Assembly: GCA_020861185.1 (NCBI GenBank)
Contig: JAJBSV010000008.1
Coordinates: forward strand, 248,001-312,000
Direction of reading: 5' to 3'
Length of the DNA stretch: 64,000 nucleotides
DNA from: Ruminococcus sp.
GTDB lineage: Bacteria > Bacillota > Clostridia > Oscillospirales > Ruminococcaceae
The translations under genes and the position numbers were made by a program. Below, piece by piece: positions 36,347 through 45,255 of the stretch. Below the pieces are notes generated by a model. The model saw nothing but the letters and a program-made list of their open reading frames with translations, searched no databases and was not told the DNA's origin. The number at the start of each line of letters is the position of its first letter. Position 1 is the stretch's first letter.

Positions 36347-37330
36347 TTACTCGGTTCTGACAGGTCGGAGCATCAGCTCATTAATTGCCACGCTTGGCGA
36401 TTTGCCTTCAAACAGCACTTTATTGACTTCTGTCGTTATCGGCATATCTACTCCGTATTTATTTGCAAGCTCCAATGTTGCCTTGGCGCAGGCATAACCC
36501 TCTACTGTACCGATTCTTCTGACGGCTTCCTCTGGCTCGACGCCCTGACCTATGAGAAGTCCGGCACGATAGTTGCGGGAGTGCATGCTTGTGCAAGTTA
36601 CAACGAGATCACCAAGTCCTGCAAGACCGCTGAAGGTGTCCTGTTTGGCGCCCATCGCCACACCGAGGCGTGTGATTTCACTTAAACCTCTTGTCATAAG
36701 AGCGGCTTTTGTGTTGTCACCAAATCCGAGACCTCCGACGACTCCCGAACAGAGGGCAATTACATTCTTGACAGCACCGCCGACTTCGCAGCCGATAACA
36801 TCGGAATTGACATAAAGTCTTAATACATCATCGGAAAAGTTTGACTGAATCAGACGAGCGGCATCCTCATCCTCGGAAGCAACCGCAACCGCAGTTGGCA
36901 TTCCTCTGCCGAGTTCTTCCGCATGCGACGGTCCCGAAAGAACGGCTATCCTGTTATCGGGAAAGACTTCCCCGATGACTTCGCTCATACGCTTCAAAGA
37001 TCCGTCTTCAAGCCCCTTTGCACTGCTCACGATTATACTGTTTTTATTGACGTAAGGTTTTGCCTGTTCACAGACAGAGCGGACGAATTTCGAAGGTATT
37101 CCGACTACTACTATGTCCCTGTCCGATGCACAGGATATATCCTCGCAGAGATTGACCGACTTGGGAATCTGAACGCCCGGGAGCTTCGCTCTTAATTCCC
37201 CCGTTCTTCTTATCGTGTCGAGTTCGTCTTTAAAGGCACTCCAGACGGTCACACCATGACCGAGTCGAGAAGAAGTGCACGCAAGCGCAAGCCCCCATCC
37301 GCCTGAGCCTAAGATTGTGATGCTTGTCAC
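36347..37330 (-). CDS. gpsA: Glycerol-3-phosphate dehydrogenase [NAD(P)+]
   Basis: Reduces dihydroxyacetone phosphate to sn-glycerol 3-phosphate for phospholipid synthesis. The 327 residues have the Rossmann motif ITILGSGGWGLALA, VVGIPSKFVRSV, SSAKGLEDGSLKRMSEV, LSGPSHAEELGRGMPTAV, the active-site lysine in GGAVKNVIALCSGV, and GLAGLGDLVVTCTS with RNYRAGLLIGQG. It overlaps plsY by 4 nt; its product is the acceptor that PlsY acylates, so the two steps are linked in one transcript. Confidence 0.96.
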   Translation of the reverse strand: MTSITILGSGGWGLALACTSSRLGHGVTVWSAFKDELDTIRRTGELRAKLPGVQIPKSVNLCEDISCASDRDIVVVGIPSKFVRSVCEQAKPYVNKNSIIVSSAKGLEDGSLKRMSEVIGEVFPDNRIAVLSGPSHAEELGRGMPTAVAVASEDEDAARLIQSNFSDDVLRLYVNSDVIGCEVGGAVKNVIALCSGVVGGLGFGDNTKAALMTRGLSEITRLGVAMGAKQDTFSGLAGLGDLVVTCTSMHSRNYRAGLLIGQGVEPEEAVRRIGTVEGYACAKATLELANKYGVDMPITTEVNKVLFEGKSPSVAINELMLRPVRTE

Positions 37331-38001
37331 TTGTTATCTCCTCGCTTTCTGAATGTGAATTTTGATTCCGTATGGTTTCTGAGTCGCTGAATATTCGGCA
37401 TATGCCTTACAAAGCAGAAAGCGCCCATTGCAAGGGCTATAATTGCGTGTATAGCCGTATAAATATTGAGCTCGCCGAGCATTATCAGGTCGGCTAAGAT
37501 GTAGCATATCGGGTAAGCCACACAGCATGTGATGGAACTGAGAGACACATATTTTGTTGCAATAAATACAATAAGAAAGACAATCAGAGCCAACAAAGAT
37601 GCCAACGGATTTATACATATAGTGCAAACAGCCGCAATTAAAATTCCCTTTCCGCCTTTAAAGCCATAGAAAATCGGGAAGCAATGTCCCATCACGGCGA
37701 ACATCGAAGCAACCATGCAGGCAGTCATGACATTGTGTTCATCGCTTGAAAATAATCCTGACGAGAAAAGCACAGCTCTTGTTCCGAAAACAACCACAAT
37801 GCCCTTAAGGACATCGATAATCAGAGTCATTGCCGCACTGATGCCGCCGAAGGTACGGTATACATTCGTAAGTCCTGCATTATGACTACCGTAATCCCTG
37901 ATATCTTGCCTTTTGACAAGACGAACGGAAATAATTGCGGAGTTGAGGCTTCCTATCAGATAGGATATAACCGCAACCACGAGTAAAGCCAGATAGTACA
38001 A
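37327..38001 (-). CDS. plsY: Acyl-phosphate:glycerol-3-phosphate acyltransferase
   Basis: Membrane enzyme that transfers the acyl group from acyl-phosphate to glycerol 3-phosphate, giving lysophosphatidate. The 224 residues form about six to seven helices. Family motifs are SLNSAIISVRLVKRQDIRDYGSHNAGLTNVYRTFG (the first conserved loop), then GHCFPIFYGFKGGKG and the later RHMPNIQRL. It lies 14 nt after der and overlaps gpsA. Confidence 0.95.
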   Translation of the reverse strand: MYYLALLVVAVISYLIGSLNSAIISVRLVKRQDIRDYGSHNAGLTNVYRTFGGISAAMTLIIDVLKGIVVVFGTRAVLFSSGLFSSDEHNVMTACMVASMFAVMGHCFPIFYGFKGGKGILIAAVCTICINPLASLLALIVFLIVFIATKYVSLSSITCCVAYPICYILADLIMLGELNIYTAIHAIIALAMGAFCFVRHMPNIQRLRNHTESKFTFRKRGDNK

Positions 38002-38015
38002 TTTGTCAGCTCCTG

Positions 38016-39347
38016 TTATTTAGTGTCCTGATTATCTCTTTCACGGACGATAATGCGAATAGGTGTTCCCTCAAGTCCTCCGAAGGTGTCCCTTATCTGG
38101 TTCTCAAGGTATCTGCGATATGAGAAATGGAACAGCTCCGCCGAATTTACAAACATGACAATTGTAGGCGGATTGGTCGAAGGCTGAGTCATATAGTATA
38201 TTTTCAGGCGCTTGCCCTTGTCTGACGGCGGCTGTACTCTGTTGACGGAGTAAGCTAAGATGTCGTTGAGCTTGCCTGTGGATATTCTCATTGAATTGTT
38301 TGCATAGACGCAGTTAATAAGCTCGAAAAGCTTGTCAACACGCTGTCCCGTCTTTGCAGAAATGAATATAAACGGAACATAGTCCATAAAGCTGAGCTTC
38401 TCCTTGAGATTATCGGAGAACTCCTTCATGGTGTTGGTGTCCTTTTCGATTATATCCCACTTGTTGACGGCAACTATGCAAGCCTTGCCTTGTTCATGGG
38501 CATAACCTGCGACTTTGGAGTCCTGTTCCGTGAATCCGACAGAGGCATCTATTACTATAACGGCGACATCAGCCTCGTCAACCGCCATATATGCTCTGAG
38601 GACGCTGTAGTGCTCGATATTTTCGTATACTTTCGATTTCTTTCTTATACCGGCAGTGTCGACAAAAGTATATTTTCCCCATTCGTTTTCGACTTCGGCA
38701 TCCGTGGCATCTCTGGTGGTTCCGGCAATATTGGAAACAATCGCTCTTTCTTCACCGACGATTCTGTTAATAATGGAAGACTTACCGACATTCGGCTTGC
38801 CTATCACAGCAACACGAATGCTGTCTTTATCTTCATTTCCATCGCTCTCGGGAAGATTTTCTAAAACTCTGTCAAGTAAATCACCGGTACCGTAGCCATG
38901 GACAGATGAAACCTCAACCGGGTCGCCAAGACCGAGATTATAGAATTCGTAGAATTCCGGCTCAGGTGGTCCTAATCTGTCGCATTTGTTGACACAGAGA
39001 ACAATAGATTTACCTGACTTCTGAAGCATCGAAGCTACTTCATAGTCGTTTGCCGTTACTCCGGAACGGATATCGGTTACCAAAATGATTACGGACGCTT
39101 TATCAATCGCAATCTGAGCCTGACGTCTCATCTGGACGAGTATGGTATCGGTTGTTTTGGGCTCGATTCCTCCAGTGTCTACGAGCATAAATTCACGGGT
39201 ACGCCACTCGCACTTTGAGTAAATTCTGTCTCTTGTGACGCCTGGGGTGTCGTCGACTATCGAAAGTCTCTTGCCTATAAGCTTATTGAATAATGTGGAT
39301 TTCCCTACGTTGGGTCGCCCCACAACGGCGACAATCGGCAAAGCCAT
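38016..39347 (-). CDS. der: Double-Era-like GTPase Der (EngA)
   Basis: Ribosome-assembly GTPase for the 50S subunit. The 443 residues carry two G domains: GRPNVGKSTLFN, DTPGVT and VDTGGIEP in the first, NKCDRL as its G4; GKPNVGKSSIIN, DTAGIRKKSK and NKWDIIEKD in the second. A KH-like domain follows (about 350-443). It is the first gene of the der-plsY-gpsA operon. The start at 39347 is preceded by AGGAGG. Confidence 0.97.
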   Translation of the reverse strand: MALPIVAVVGRPNVGKSTLFNKLIGKRLSIVDDTPGVTRDRIYSKCEWRTREFMLVDTGGIEPKTTDTILVQMRRQAQIAIDKASVIILVTDIRSGVTANDYEVASMLQKSGKSIVLCVNKCDRLGPPEPEFYEFYNLGLGDPVEVSSVHGYGTGDLLDRVLENLPESDGNEDKDSIRVAVIGKPNVGKSSIINRIVGEERAIVSNIAGTTRDATDAEVENEWGKYTFVDTAGIRKKSKVYENIEHYSVLRAYMAVDEADVAVIVIDASVGFTEQDSKVAGYAHEQGKACIVAVNKWDIIEKDTNTMKEFSDNLKEKLSFMDYVPFIFISAKTGQRVDKLFELINCVYANNSMRISTGKLNDILAYSVNRVQPPSDKGKRLKIYYMTQPSTNPPTIVMFVNSAELFHFSYRRYLENQIRDTFGGLEGTPIRIIVRERDNQDTK

Positions 39348-39386
39348 GCTCCGCCTCCTTAAATTCAGAATATAATGGTAGAAGTT

Positions 39387-39426
39387 ATTAAAAAATCAGA
39401 GAAGGAAATGCTCCTTCTCTGATTTT
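39387..39426 (-). terminator. Terminator after rpmF
   Basis: A perfect 15-bp stem (AAAATCAGAGAAGGA with TCCTTCTCTGATTTT, 5-nt loop) followed by Ts on the minus strand. It separates DUF177-rpmF from der. Confidence 0.92.
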
Positions 39427-39452
39427 GAAGAAGACAAAGCTTCGTTTAAAGA

Positions 39453-39635
39453 CTATGCTTCCTTCTCGATAACCATGGTACCCTTATAGTAGCCGCAGTT
39501 ACTGCAAACCTTGTGCGGTGAGGTTAAAGCACCGCAGTTGGAGCACCTTGAAAGCGCGGGAGCTTCAAGCTTCCAAACGCTTGAACGTCTTTTGTCTCTT
39601 CTTGCTTTGGAGACTTTTCTCTTCGGTACTGCCAT
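39453..39635 (-). CDS. rpmF: Ribosomal protein bL32
   Basis: A 60-residue protein of the large ribosomal subunit. It starts MAVPKRKVSKARRDKRRS and carries a four-cysteine zinc ribbon (CSNC and CSNC), so it is the zinc-binding form. The ATG at 39635 follows GGAGGAGGTG; an in-frame upstream start lies within that site. It follows the DUF177 gene, the standard arrangement in bacteria. Confidence 0.97.
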   Translation of the reverse strand: MAVPKRKVSKARRDKRRSSVWKLEAPALSRCSNCGALTSPHKVCSNCGYYKGTMVIEKEA

Positions 39636-39692
39636 TTTCAGCACCTCCTCCTTGACAAATTATGACATAGCTACTTTGCTTTGCACAAATGA

Positions 39693-40163
39693 TTATTGGT
39701 CACTTTCGCAATCGCAATCACCGTCGTTGAGATTTTTGCCGCATGTCGGGCAAATGCCCTTGCAATCTTCGCGACAAAGAATTTTGGTCGGCATTGAAAG
39801 TAGCAAATCTGAGATAGCTAACTCATTAAGATCAAGAGTTTCGCCGGAGCAATAGACATACTCATCATCATCGGGAAGATTTTCGTTATCTTCGTCGCCT
39901 CTTACGAGGATATGAGAATAATCCTGATTATACCGGCGGGTGAATTCAGCCGAGCATCGGTCGCAGATATGTGAAACAGCGTAGTCGAGATTATAGGAAA
40001 GAGTTACAATTCCGGCTCGGCAGACTGTTTTTCCCCGTAAGGTCACGGGAGTGATGAACTCCCCTACTCCCTTATACTTGTCCATATCGCTTTGGGGAAT
40101 GTCGGTTTCGACAGGACGTTCGCCGTCCTCCCCGTCAAACAGCGGCTTAAGCTTCAGCAGCAC
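39693..40163 (-). CDS. DUF177/YceD-family protein, upstream of rpmF
   Basis: A 156-residue DUF177 (YceD) protein, linked with 23S rRNA and large-subunit assembly in other bacteria. Visible features are ICDRCSAEFTRRYNQD in the middle, an acidic segment (DEDNENLPDDDE), the family motif LDLNELAISDLLLSMPTKILCREDCKGICPTCGKNLN, and a final Cys-Asp-Cys. The Cys pairs suggest metal binding. I choose the GTG at 40163 (GAGG 6 nt upstream) because a perfect promoter lies inside the longer reading frame, which excludes upstream starts. Confidence 0.9.
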   Translation of the reverse strand: MLLKLKPLFDGEDGERPVETDIPQSDMDKYKGVGEFITPVTLRGKTVCRAGIVTLSYNLDYAVSHICDRCSAEFTRRYNQDYSHILVRGDEDNENLPDDDEYVYCSGETLDLNELAISDLLLSMPTKILCREDCKGICPTCGKNLNDGDCDCESDQ

Positions 40164-40187
40164 ATTACACCTCAGAATATCACAAAC

Positions 40188-40216
40188 ATTATACTTTAGC
40201 GAGCACAGAATGTCAA
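40188..40216 (-). promoter_or_regulatory. Perfect promoter of DUF177-rpmF
   Basis: On the minus strand: TTGACA (40216-40211), 17 nt, TATAAT (40193-40188), 24 nt before the GTG start. Confidence 0.9.
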
Positions 40217-40260
40217 TAGTTTTGAAAAATTTTGATTCCTCGCCCGATAACACACTTCAT

Positions 40261-40291
40261 CTCCGCCGCAAAACAATGATTCACGGCGGAG
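40261..40291 (-). terminator. Stem-loop after the P-loop gene, probable terminator
   Basis: CTCCGCCG pairs perfectly with CGGCGGAG over a 15-nt loop, 20 nt past the P-loop gene stop. There is no good T tract, so its termination strength is uncertain. Confidence 0.5.
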
Positions 40292-40311
40292 AAGCACGCT
40301 TACAAAAGAAT

Positions 40312-40719
40312 TCAGTTGCCGAGACGCTTTACGATGCTCTCGGGAAGATTCTCCTTGTCCTCGGAAACCGTGAAAACGATAAGGATGTCGGGAGCAACAG
40401 CCTCAATCTTTTCGAAGAGGTCTTCAAGCTCGTCGTAGTTTCTGCCGCCAATCTTAAGAATTCCGTCAACAAAAATTTCGGATATATCATAGTTTGCGGC
40501 AATAGTTCCGGTGATGAAGCCGTAGAACTTGTCGTAACTGTCAATCTTGTAGCCATCGACATCAACGAGTCTGACACTGTAAGGAATGTCATAGGTGAGC
40601 TGCATGCTCTTTTCGATGCAGACTATGTTTCCCTTGGTGTTGGCGACTGCGTCCTTGATAAGGTCAAGCAGTATCTTGGTTTTGCCGGATCCCTTTTTGC
40701 CGGTGATCAGTTTAATCAT
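40312..40719 (-). CDS. Small P-loop NTPase-like protein
   Basis: A 135-residue cytosolic protein that I cannot name. It begins MIKLITGKKGSGKTK, a clear Walker A, and contains an acidic strand IFVDGILKI (about 80-90) that could serve as Walker B, then a C-terminal region with DILIVFTVSED. It is too short for a complete AAA+ or RecA unit and looks like a minimal nucleotide kinase-like or ATP-binding fold. It lies 74 nt downstream of pgi on the same strand; a GCAA-capped hairpin sits between them. Confidence 0.7.
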   Translation of the reverse strand: MIKLITGKKGSGKTKILLDLIKDAVANTKGNIVCIEKSMQLTYDIPYSVRLVDVDGYKIDSYDKFYGFITGTIAANYDISEIFVDGILKIGGRNYDELEDLFEKIEAVAPDILIVFTVSEDKENLPESIVKRLGN

Positions 40720-40793
40720 AGTAACACTCCGTTTCCGCCCTTGCGGGCTGTTTTTGCTTTATTCCACAGCTATACAGCTGTCAGAAACAATAA

Positions 40794-42131
40794 TTATTCT
40801 GCCTTGAGCTTTTCTTCAAGCTCAGACTTACGATCCTCATAGCCCGGTTTTCCAAGAAGAGCGAACATGTTCTTCTTGTAGCTCTCAACACCCGGCTGGT
40901 TGAACGGATTTACACCGAGCATGTAGCCGGAGAGTGCACAAGCCTTCTCGAAGAAGTAAACCATCTCGCCAAAGTTGTATTCGTCAAGCCTGTCTACCTC
41001 GATGATGAGGTTCGGGACTCCGCCTTCGGTATGAGCAAGAACAGTTCCTTCCATCGCCTTGCGGTTTACGACTGACATATTCTGGTTTGTGAGGAAGTTC
41101 AATCCGTCAAGGTTTTCGGCATCATTCTCAAGGAACAAATCCTTCTTCGGGTTCTTGACATCGACAACGGTCTCGAACATGATTCTTGAGCCGTCCTGAA
41201 CGAACTGACCCATAGAGTGAAGGTCGGTTGAGAAAATAGCGCTAGAAGGATAAATTCCCTTATTATCCTTGCCTTCGCTCTCGCCGAAGAGCTGTTTGAA
41301 CCACTCGTTCATCATTGCGAAGCAAGGCTCATAGGATACGAGCATTTCGACCGACTTGCCCTTGCGGTAAAGAATATTTCTGAGTGCGGCGTACTTTTCG
41401 CAATCATTCATGTCGTCTTCGAGATAAGCTTCTCTTGCGGCGACGGCGCCCTCCATGATATTGTCGATATCACATCCTGCAACGGCTATCGGGAGAAGTC
41501 CTACTGCTGTAAGAACCGAATATCTGCCTCCGACATCGTCGGCAATTACGAAGGTCTCATAGCCCTCGGAATCGGAAAGCTCCTTAAGGGTTCCCCTCGC
41601 CTTGTCGGTGGTAGCGAAGATTCTCGTCTTTGCCTCTTCCTTGCCGTACTTGTCCTCAAGAAGCTTCTTGAAGATTCTGAAAGCAAGCGCAGGCTCGGTG
41701 GTGGTTCCCGACTTGGAAATAACGTTTACGCAGACATCCTTGCCCTCACAGATGGAAAGTATCTCATTGAGATAAGTGGAGCTGATGTTGTTGCCGACGA
41801 AATAGATGTCGGGCGTGTCCTTCTTAAGGTTGTTGTAATATGGGCTTGTTAAAAGCTCAATAGCCGCTCTTGCACCAAGATAGGAGCCGCCTATACCGAT
41901 TACGATAAGAACGTCTGCCTTCTCCTTGATTCTTGCCGCGGCGGCTTTGATGCGGGCAAATTCTTCCTTGTCGTAGTCAACCGGAAGGTCGACCCAACCC
42001 AAGAAGTCGTTGCCCAGACCACTGCGCGAAGCAAGTGTGTTGTAAGCGGCGGTTATCTGAGGACGAATTGCCTCGAGTTCGTAAGGATTCACGAACTTAT
42101 CAGCGTACTTTGTTACTAATTTAATAGACAT
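40794..42131 (-). CDS. pgi: Glucose-6-phosphate isomerase
   Basis: Interconverts glucose 6-phosphate and fructose 6-phosphate. The 445-residue Bacillota-type enzyme shows [32 protein letters not shown] (sugar-phosphate site), [19 protein letters not shown], the [14 protein letters not shown] segment, and [14 protein letters not shown] with the active-site region near the C-terminus. The ATG at 42131 follows GAGAGGG at about 10 nt. Single promoter upstream; other glycolytic genes are at 48-52 kb, not adjacent. Confidence 0.96.
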   Translation of the reverse strand: MSIKLVTKYADKFVNPYELEAIRPQITAAYNTLASRSGLGNDFLGWVDLPVDYDKEEFARIKAAAARIKEKADVLIVIGIGGSYLGARAAIELLTSPYYNNLKKDTPDIYFVGNNISSTYLNEILSICEGKDVCVNVISKSGTTTEPALAFRIFKKLLEDKYGKEEAKTRIFATTDKARGTLKELSDSEGYETFVIADDVGGRYSVLTAVGLLPIAVAGCDIDNIMEGAVAAREAYLEDDMNDCEKYAALRNILYRKGKSVEMLVSYEPCFAMMNEWFKQLFGESEGKDNKGIYPSSAIFSTDLHSMGQFVQDGSRIMFETVVDVKNPKKDLFLENDAENLDGLNFLTNQNMSVVNRKAMEGTVLAHTEGGVPNLIIEVDRLDEYNFGEMVYFFEKACALSGYMLGVNPFNQPGVESYKKNMFALLGKPGYEDRKSELEEKLKAE

Positions 42132-42163
42132 AGCTGTCATCCCTCTCATTTGTCTTTGTCTAT

Positions 42164-42192
42164 ATTCTAACACGAAACGGTCAATAATGCAA
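42164..42192 (-). promoter_or_regulatory. Probable promoter of pgi
   Basis: On the minus strand: TTGCAT (42192-42187), 17 nt, TAGAAT (42169-42164), 33 nt before the start. Confidence 0.6.
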
Positions 42193-42240
42193 GGAATTTC
42201 AGTGAAAAATATTGTGCAATTTCGGCAAAAAGTTTTCCTA

Positions 42241-43376
42241 TCACGCGAGCATGCTTCGAAAAAGCTTAAACATGGCAGATAAAAGATTCATTCTGTCTAC
42301 ACTTTGACTTGCAACTATCGAAACGGCATACCTTTCTTCATCATCAACAAGAAATACTACCCTGCCGACTTTATCACCAATGCTGACCGGAGCGACTACA
42401 TCATCGAAATATTCAATCTTCATCTCAACCGATTCAAGCTCACTGTTTCTTACGACAAAGCTACCCAAATCCTCGATGTCGGCAGTTACTGTCAAGCTGA
42501 CGCCGCCGCTGATAGAAACCGGCTCTATGTAGATGTCTGTTTTCTTCGGAGTGTAGAGTGTATAAGCGGCAAAGCCAATATTCATTTTTTCCCGGGCTGT
42601 GGTGAAGCGTTGGTATTCGTCAGGCTCACCCAGAATTACACATATCATCGTCAGACCGTTTCGCTCGGCGGTTGCAATCAGGCAGTTCAGGCAATCCTCG
42701 CTGTAGTAGGCTTTCATGCCGGTTATGCCGTTGTAGCTGAGAATCATGCGGTTTGTCGAGACAAGCTCGGTCTTGCCGTCACGGACGGTGGTCATCCATG
42801 TCGTGAAATATGGGATCAGCTCATCGTAATGGGAGAGCTCCGAAGCGAGCGTCGCAATATCGCAGGCGGTTGTCAGGTTGCCGTCAAGCGTTCCGGTCGG
42901 ATCGGTATAGGTTGTAGAGAGCATTCCGAGCTCCTCTGCCCTGCTGTTCATCAATGCCGTGAAATCATCAACGTTTCCCGAGACAGCTTCGGCAATGGCG
43001 ACTGCGGCATCATTGGCGTTGCCGACGGTTATCGCCTTGACGAGCTCGTCAATCGTTATCTCCTCGCCGGTGTTGAGCCAGATCTGAGCCCCCCCTGTTG
43101 GGCATTTGCATTTGCAGAGACTTTCACAACCGAATCGATGCTTAATCTCCCCTCGTCTATCGCTTCCATGAGCAAGAGAAGAGTCATAAGCTTAGCCGAA
43201 TGAAAAGCAGGAAATTCCGCATTGCCGTTGTCGGAATAGAGAAGCGTTCCGGTTTGCCCTTCCATAAGGACATAGGAATATGGGACTGATGTTGTTTCAG
43301 ATGAAGTGGCGAAGGCGGGTATAGATTCAAAAACGAATACGAAAATAGCTGTGATAACGGCGATGATTTTTCTCAT
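42241..43376 (-). pseudogene. Frameshifted, motif-degenerate D-Ala-D-Ala carboxypeptidase homolog (DacF-like)
   Basis: Two consecutive frames together encode about 378 residues of a DacF/PBP5-type protein with a signal peptide (1-23, ending PAFA). The break is at a run of seven Gs (43095-43089): eight would join QQGG to AQIWLNTGEE and restore one frame. All three penicillin-binding motifs are also altered: SxxK reads HSAK (K62, no Ser at the nucleophile position), SxN reads NAN in VGNANDAAV, and KTG reads KAY in ITGMKAYYS. The C-terminal beta domain is present. So even the repaired protein would probably lack carboxypeptidase activity. It may be a wall-binding pseudoenzyme, with the frameshift real, phase-variable, or a sequencing error. 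Confidence 0.8.
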
Positions 43377-43435
43377 AGCAAGACTCCCTATATTTGATAG
43401 TCCATACTATGAGACGAGCCGCTGAAACTATTCAT

Positions 43436-43460
43436 AAAAAAGACCGACTTGAAGCCGGTC
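43436..43460 (-). terminator. Terminator after the HPr-like gene
   Basis: On the minus strand GACCGG pairs with TCGGTC (one G-T) over a 7-nt loop, followed by TTTTTT. Confidence 0.82.
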
Positions 43461-43466
43461 CCTTTC

Positions 43467-43697
43467 TTACTTCACAATGAACTTGTCAATCTGCTTCAGA
43501 AGATCGTCGCAGTTCTCGGTGTGAGCCTGAAGCTCAACCGGCTTTTCCAAATCAAGGCTGAAAATGCCCATGATAGACTTTGCGTCGATTGAATACCTTC
43601 CGGAAACGAGGTCGATGTCGTAATCACACAAGGTGACAATTCCGACAAACTCCTTGACGTCGTTGATTGTCTCGAGTTTAATTTTTACGGTTTGCAT
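43467..43697 (-). CDS. HPr-like protein lacking the active-site histidine
   Basis: A 76-residue protein with the HPr fold of the phosphotransferase system. The second half is typical: AKSIMGIFSLDL (40-50, with the regulatory-serine position S41) and a closing helix DDLLKQIDKFIV. The loop that should read GLHARPA with the phosphoryl-accepting His15 is replaced by INDVKEFVG, so it cannot carry phosphate in the normal way. A Crh-like regulatory role is conceivable, since Crh also lacks this His but keeps the Ser. The ATG follows an ideal GGAGG, with its own promoter and terminator. Confidence 0.82.
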   Translation of the reverse strand: MQTVKIKLETINDVKEFVGIVTLCDYDIDLVSGRYSIDAKSIMGIFSLDLEKPVELQAHTENCDDLLKQIDKFIVK

Positions 43698-43793
43698 TTT
43701 GCGTTACCTCCGATTCGTTAAGTGCCTTCCGGAAACGTTGTCCGAATTAAAATTCGACTTGATATTGCTGTAGATTTCCAAAAGGCTACTTTC

Positions 43794-43821
43794 AGTATAA
43801 CAGAAATTTTCGGCTTGTCAA
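43794..43821 (-). promoter_or_regulatory. Promoter of the HPr-like gene
   Basis: On the minus strand: TTGACA (43821-43816), 16 nt, TATACT (43799-43794). The leader to the start is about 90 nt. Confidence 0.78.
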
Positions 43822-43866
43822 GGGGGTATTCGGGGAGTTTTTTGAGAAAAAGTGAAGAATGGACGG

Positions 43867-43895
43867 TTGACGGAGGCGGATTTGTGGGGTATTAT
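43867..43895 (+). promoter_or_regulatory. Promoter of mtaB
   Basis: TTGACG (43867-43872), 17 nt, TATTAT (43890-43895), 33 nt before the mtaB ATG. Confidence 0.75.
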
Positions 43896-43928
43896 TAGTC
43901 TCAACATATTTCGATTGGAGATGAGACC

Positions 43929-45233
43929 ATGACCGTATCCTACTACACCTTCGGTTGCAAGGTAAATCAGTACGAAACCGACTGCATCGCTGAGCTGATG
44001 GAGCGGAACGGGTTTGTGACGCTTGACGACCCGATGACTGCGGACGTGGTTGTCATCAATTCATGCACCGTAACGCAGGCGGCGGATGTGAAGCTCGGAC
44101 AGCTTCTCAGACGGGTCAGGCGACAAAACCCCGACGCAATTACTGTCGTTGCCGGGTGCTATCCACAGGCTCACGGAGCGACGGAGCTTATAAACGAAGC
44201 GGACATCATCGTCGGCGAGGCGAACAAGACCAAGATTCCCGAGCTAATTTCGGATTTTCTGGCGAATAAAGAACACGTTTGCGAGATTCCTCCACATCAA
44301 AAAAGCGAGAAGCTTGAGGAGATGAGCCTTTCTAAGCGCGCCGAAAAGACCCGTGCAATCATCAAAATTCAGGACGGTTGCGACCGGTTTTGTTCATACT
44401 GCATTATTCCCTATGCCCGTGGGCGTTCTCGCTCAAAGCCGATTGAAGAGATAGAAGCTGAGGCAAGGGAGCTCGCTTTACAGGGACACAGGGAGCTTAT
44501 ATTAGTCGGAATAAATCTTTCCTGCTACGGCGAAGATTTGGGCGAAATCGACCTTGCGGATGCTGTTCATGCGGCTTGTTTATCATCTGCCGACAGGATA
44601 AGACTCGGCTCGATTGAGCCGGAAATGCTGACGGAAGGTATAATCAGGAGGCTTTCGCAGGAGGAAAAGCTCTGCCCGCACTTCCATCTGTCATTGCAAT
44701 CGGGTTGCGACAGAACTCTTGAGAGAATGAGACGACGGTACAACACTAAGGAATATCGAAAGCTTATATGGCTCCTCAGAGAGTATTTTCCCGACTGTGC
44801 CGTTACCACAGACGTGATGGTCGGCTTCCCTGACGAGACTGAGGAAGATTTTTTGAAATCCGTCGAGTTTGTAAAGGAAATCAGCTTTGCAGGAGTACAC
44901 GTTTTCCCCTACTCCGAACGTGAGGGAACTGTTGCCGCCAAGATGCCAGGAAGCATTCCGAAAGCCGAGAGATACCGCCGTGCGGAGATAATGTCCGAAG
45001 CCGCAAAAATCGGCGAAGAAGCCTTCCGAGAAGCACATATAGGCAAGACAGTCAGCGTTCTCTTTGAGCACGAGAAGGACAGCGATTTCCATCAAGGGCA
45101 CACTAAGGACTATCTTATGGTGAAGGTTCCGAAGATTCAGGACGCCCTATGGAAAGAAATAAGGGACGTCAAAGTTACATCTTGTAAAGATAACTGCCTT
45201 TACGGAGAAGTAATAAATCCGACTGCCGATTGA
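43929..45233 (+). CDS. mtaB: tRNA t6A37 methylthiotransferase
   Basis: Radical-SAM enzyme that adds a methylthio group to N6-threonylcarbamoyladenosine at tRNA position 37, giving ms2t6A. The 434 residues have the N-terminal MTTase domain with cluster cysteines C10, C46 and C77 (FGCKVNQYE, NSCTVT, AGCYPQ), the radical-SAM motif C151, C155, C158 in DGCDRFCSYCIIPYARG, and a C-terminal TRAM-like domain. LRLGSIEP-like and HLSLQSGCDRTLERMRRRY elements are typical. The ATG follows GGAGATGAG. It is a single-gene unit on the plus strand, and the third tRNA-modifying system of the window. Confidence 0.96.
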   Translation: MTVSYYTFGCKVNQYETDCIAELMERNGFVTLDDPMTADVVVINSCTVTQAADVKLGQLLRRVRRQNPDAITVVAGCYPQAHGATELINEADIIVGEANKTKIPELISDFLANKEHVCEIPPHQKSEKLEEMSLSKRAEKTRAIIKIQDGCDRFCSYCIIPYARGRSRSKPIEEIEAEARELALQGHRELILVGINLSCYGEDLGEIDLADAVHAACLSSADRIRLGSIEPEMLTEGIIRRLSQEEKLCPHFHLSLQSGCDRTLERMRRRYNTKEYRKLIWLLREYFPDCAVTTDVMVGFPDETEEDFLKSVEFVKEISFAGVHVFPYSEREGTVAAKMPGSIPKAERYRRAEIMSEAAKIGEEAFREAHIGKTVSVLFEHEKDSDFHQGHTKDYLMVKVPKIQDALWKEIRDVKVTSCKDNCLYGEVINPTAD

Positions 45234-45249
45234 CAGCCGGATTTTTTTA
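45216..45249 (+). terminator. Terminator of mtaB
   Basis: AATCCGACTG pairs with CAGCCGGATT over an 8-nt loop (one mismatch), followed by TTTTTT. The 5' arm lies within the last codons of mtaB. Confidence 0.88.
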
Positions 45250-45255
45250 GTTTCT

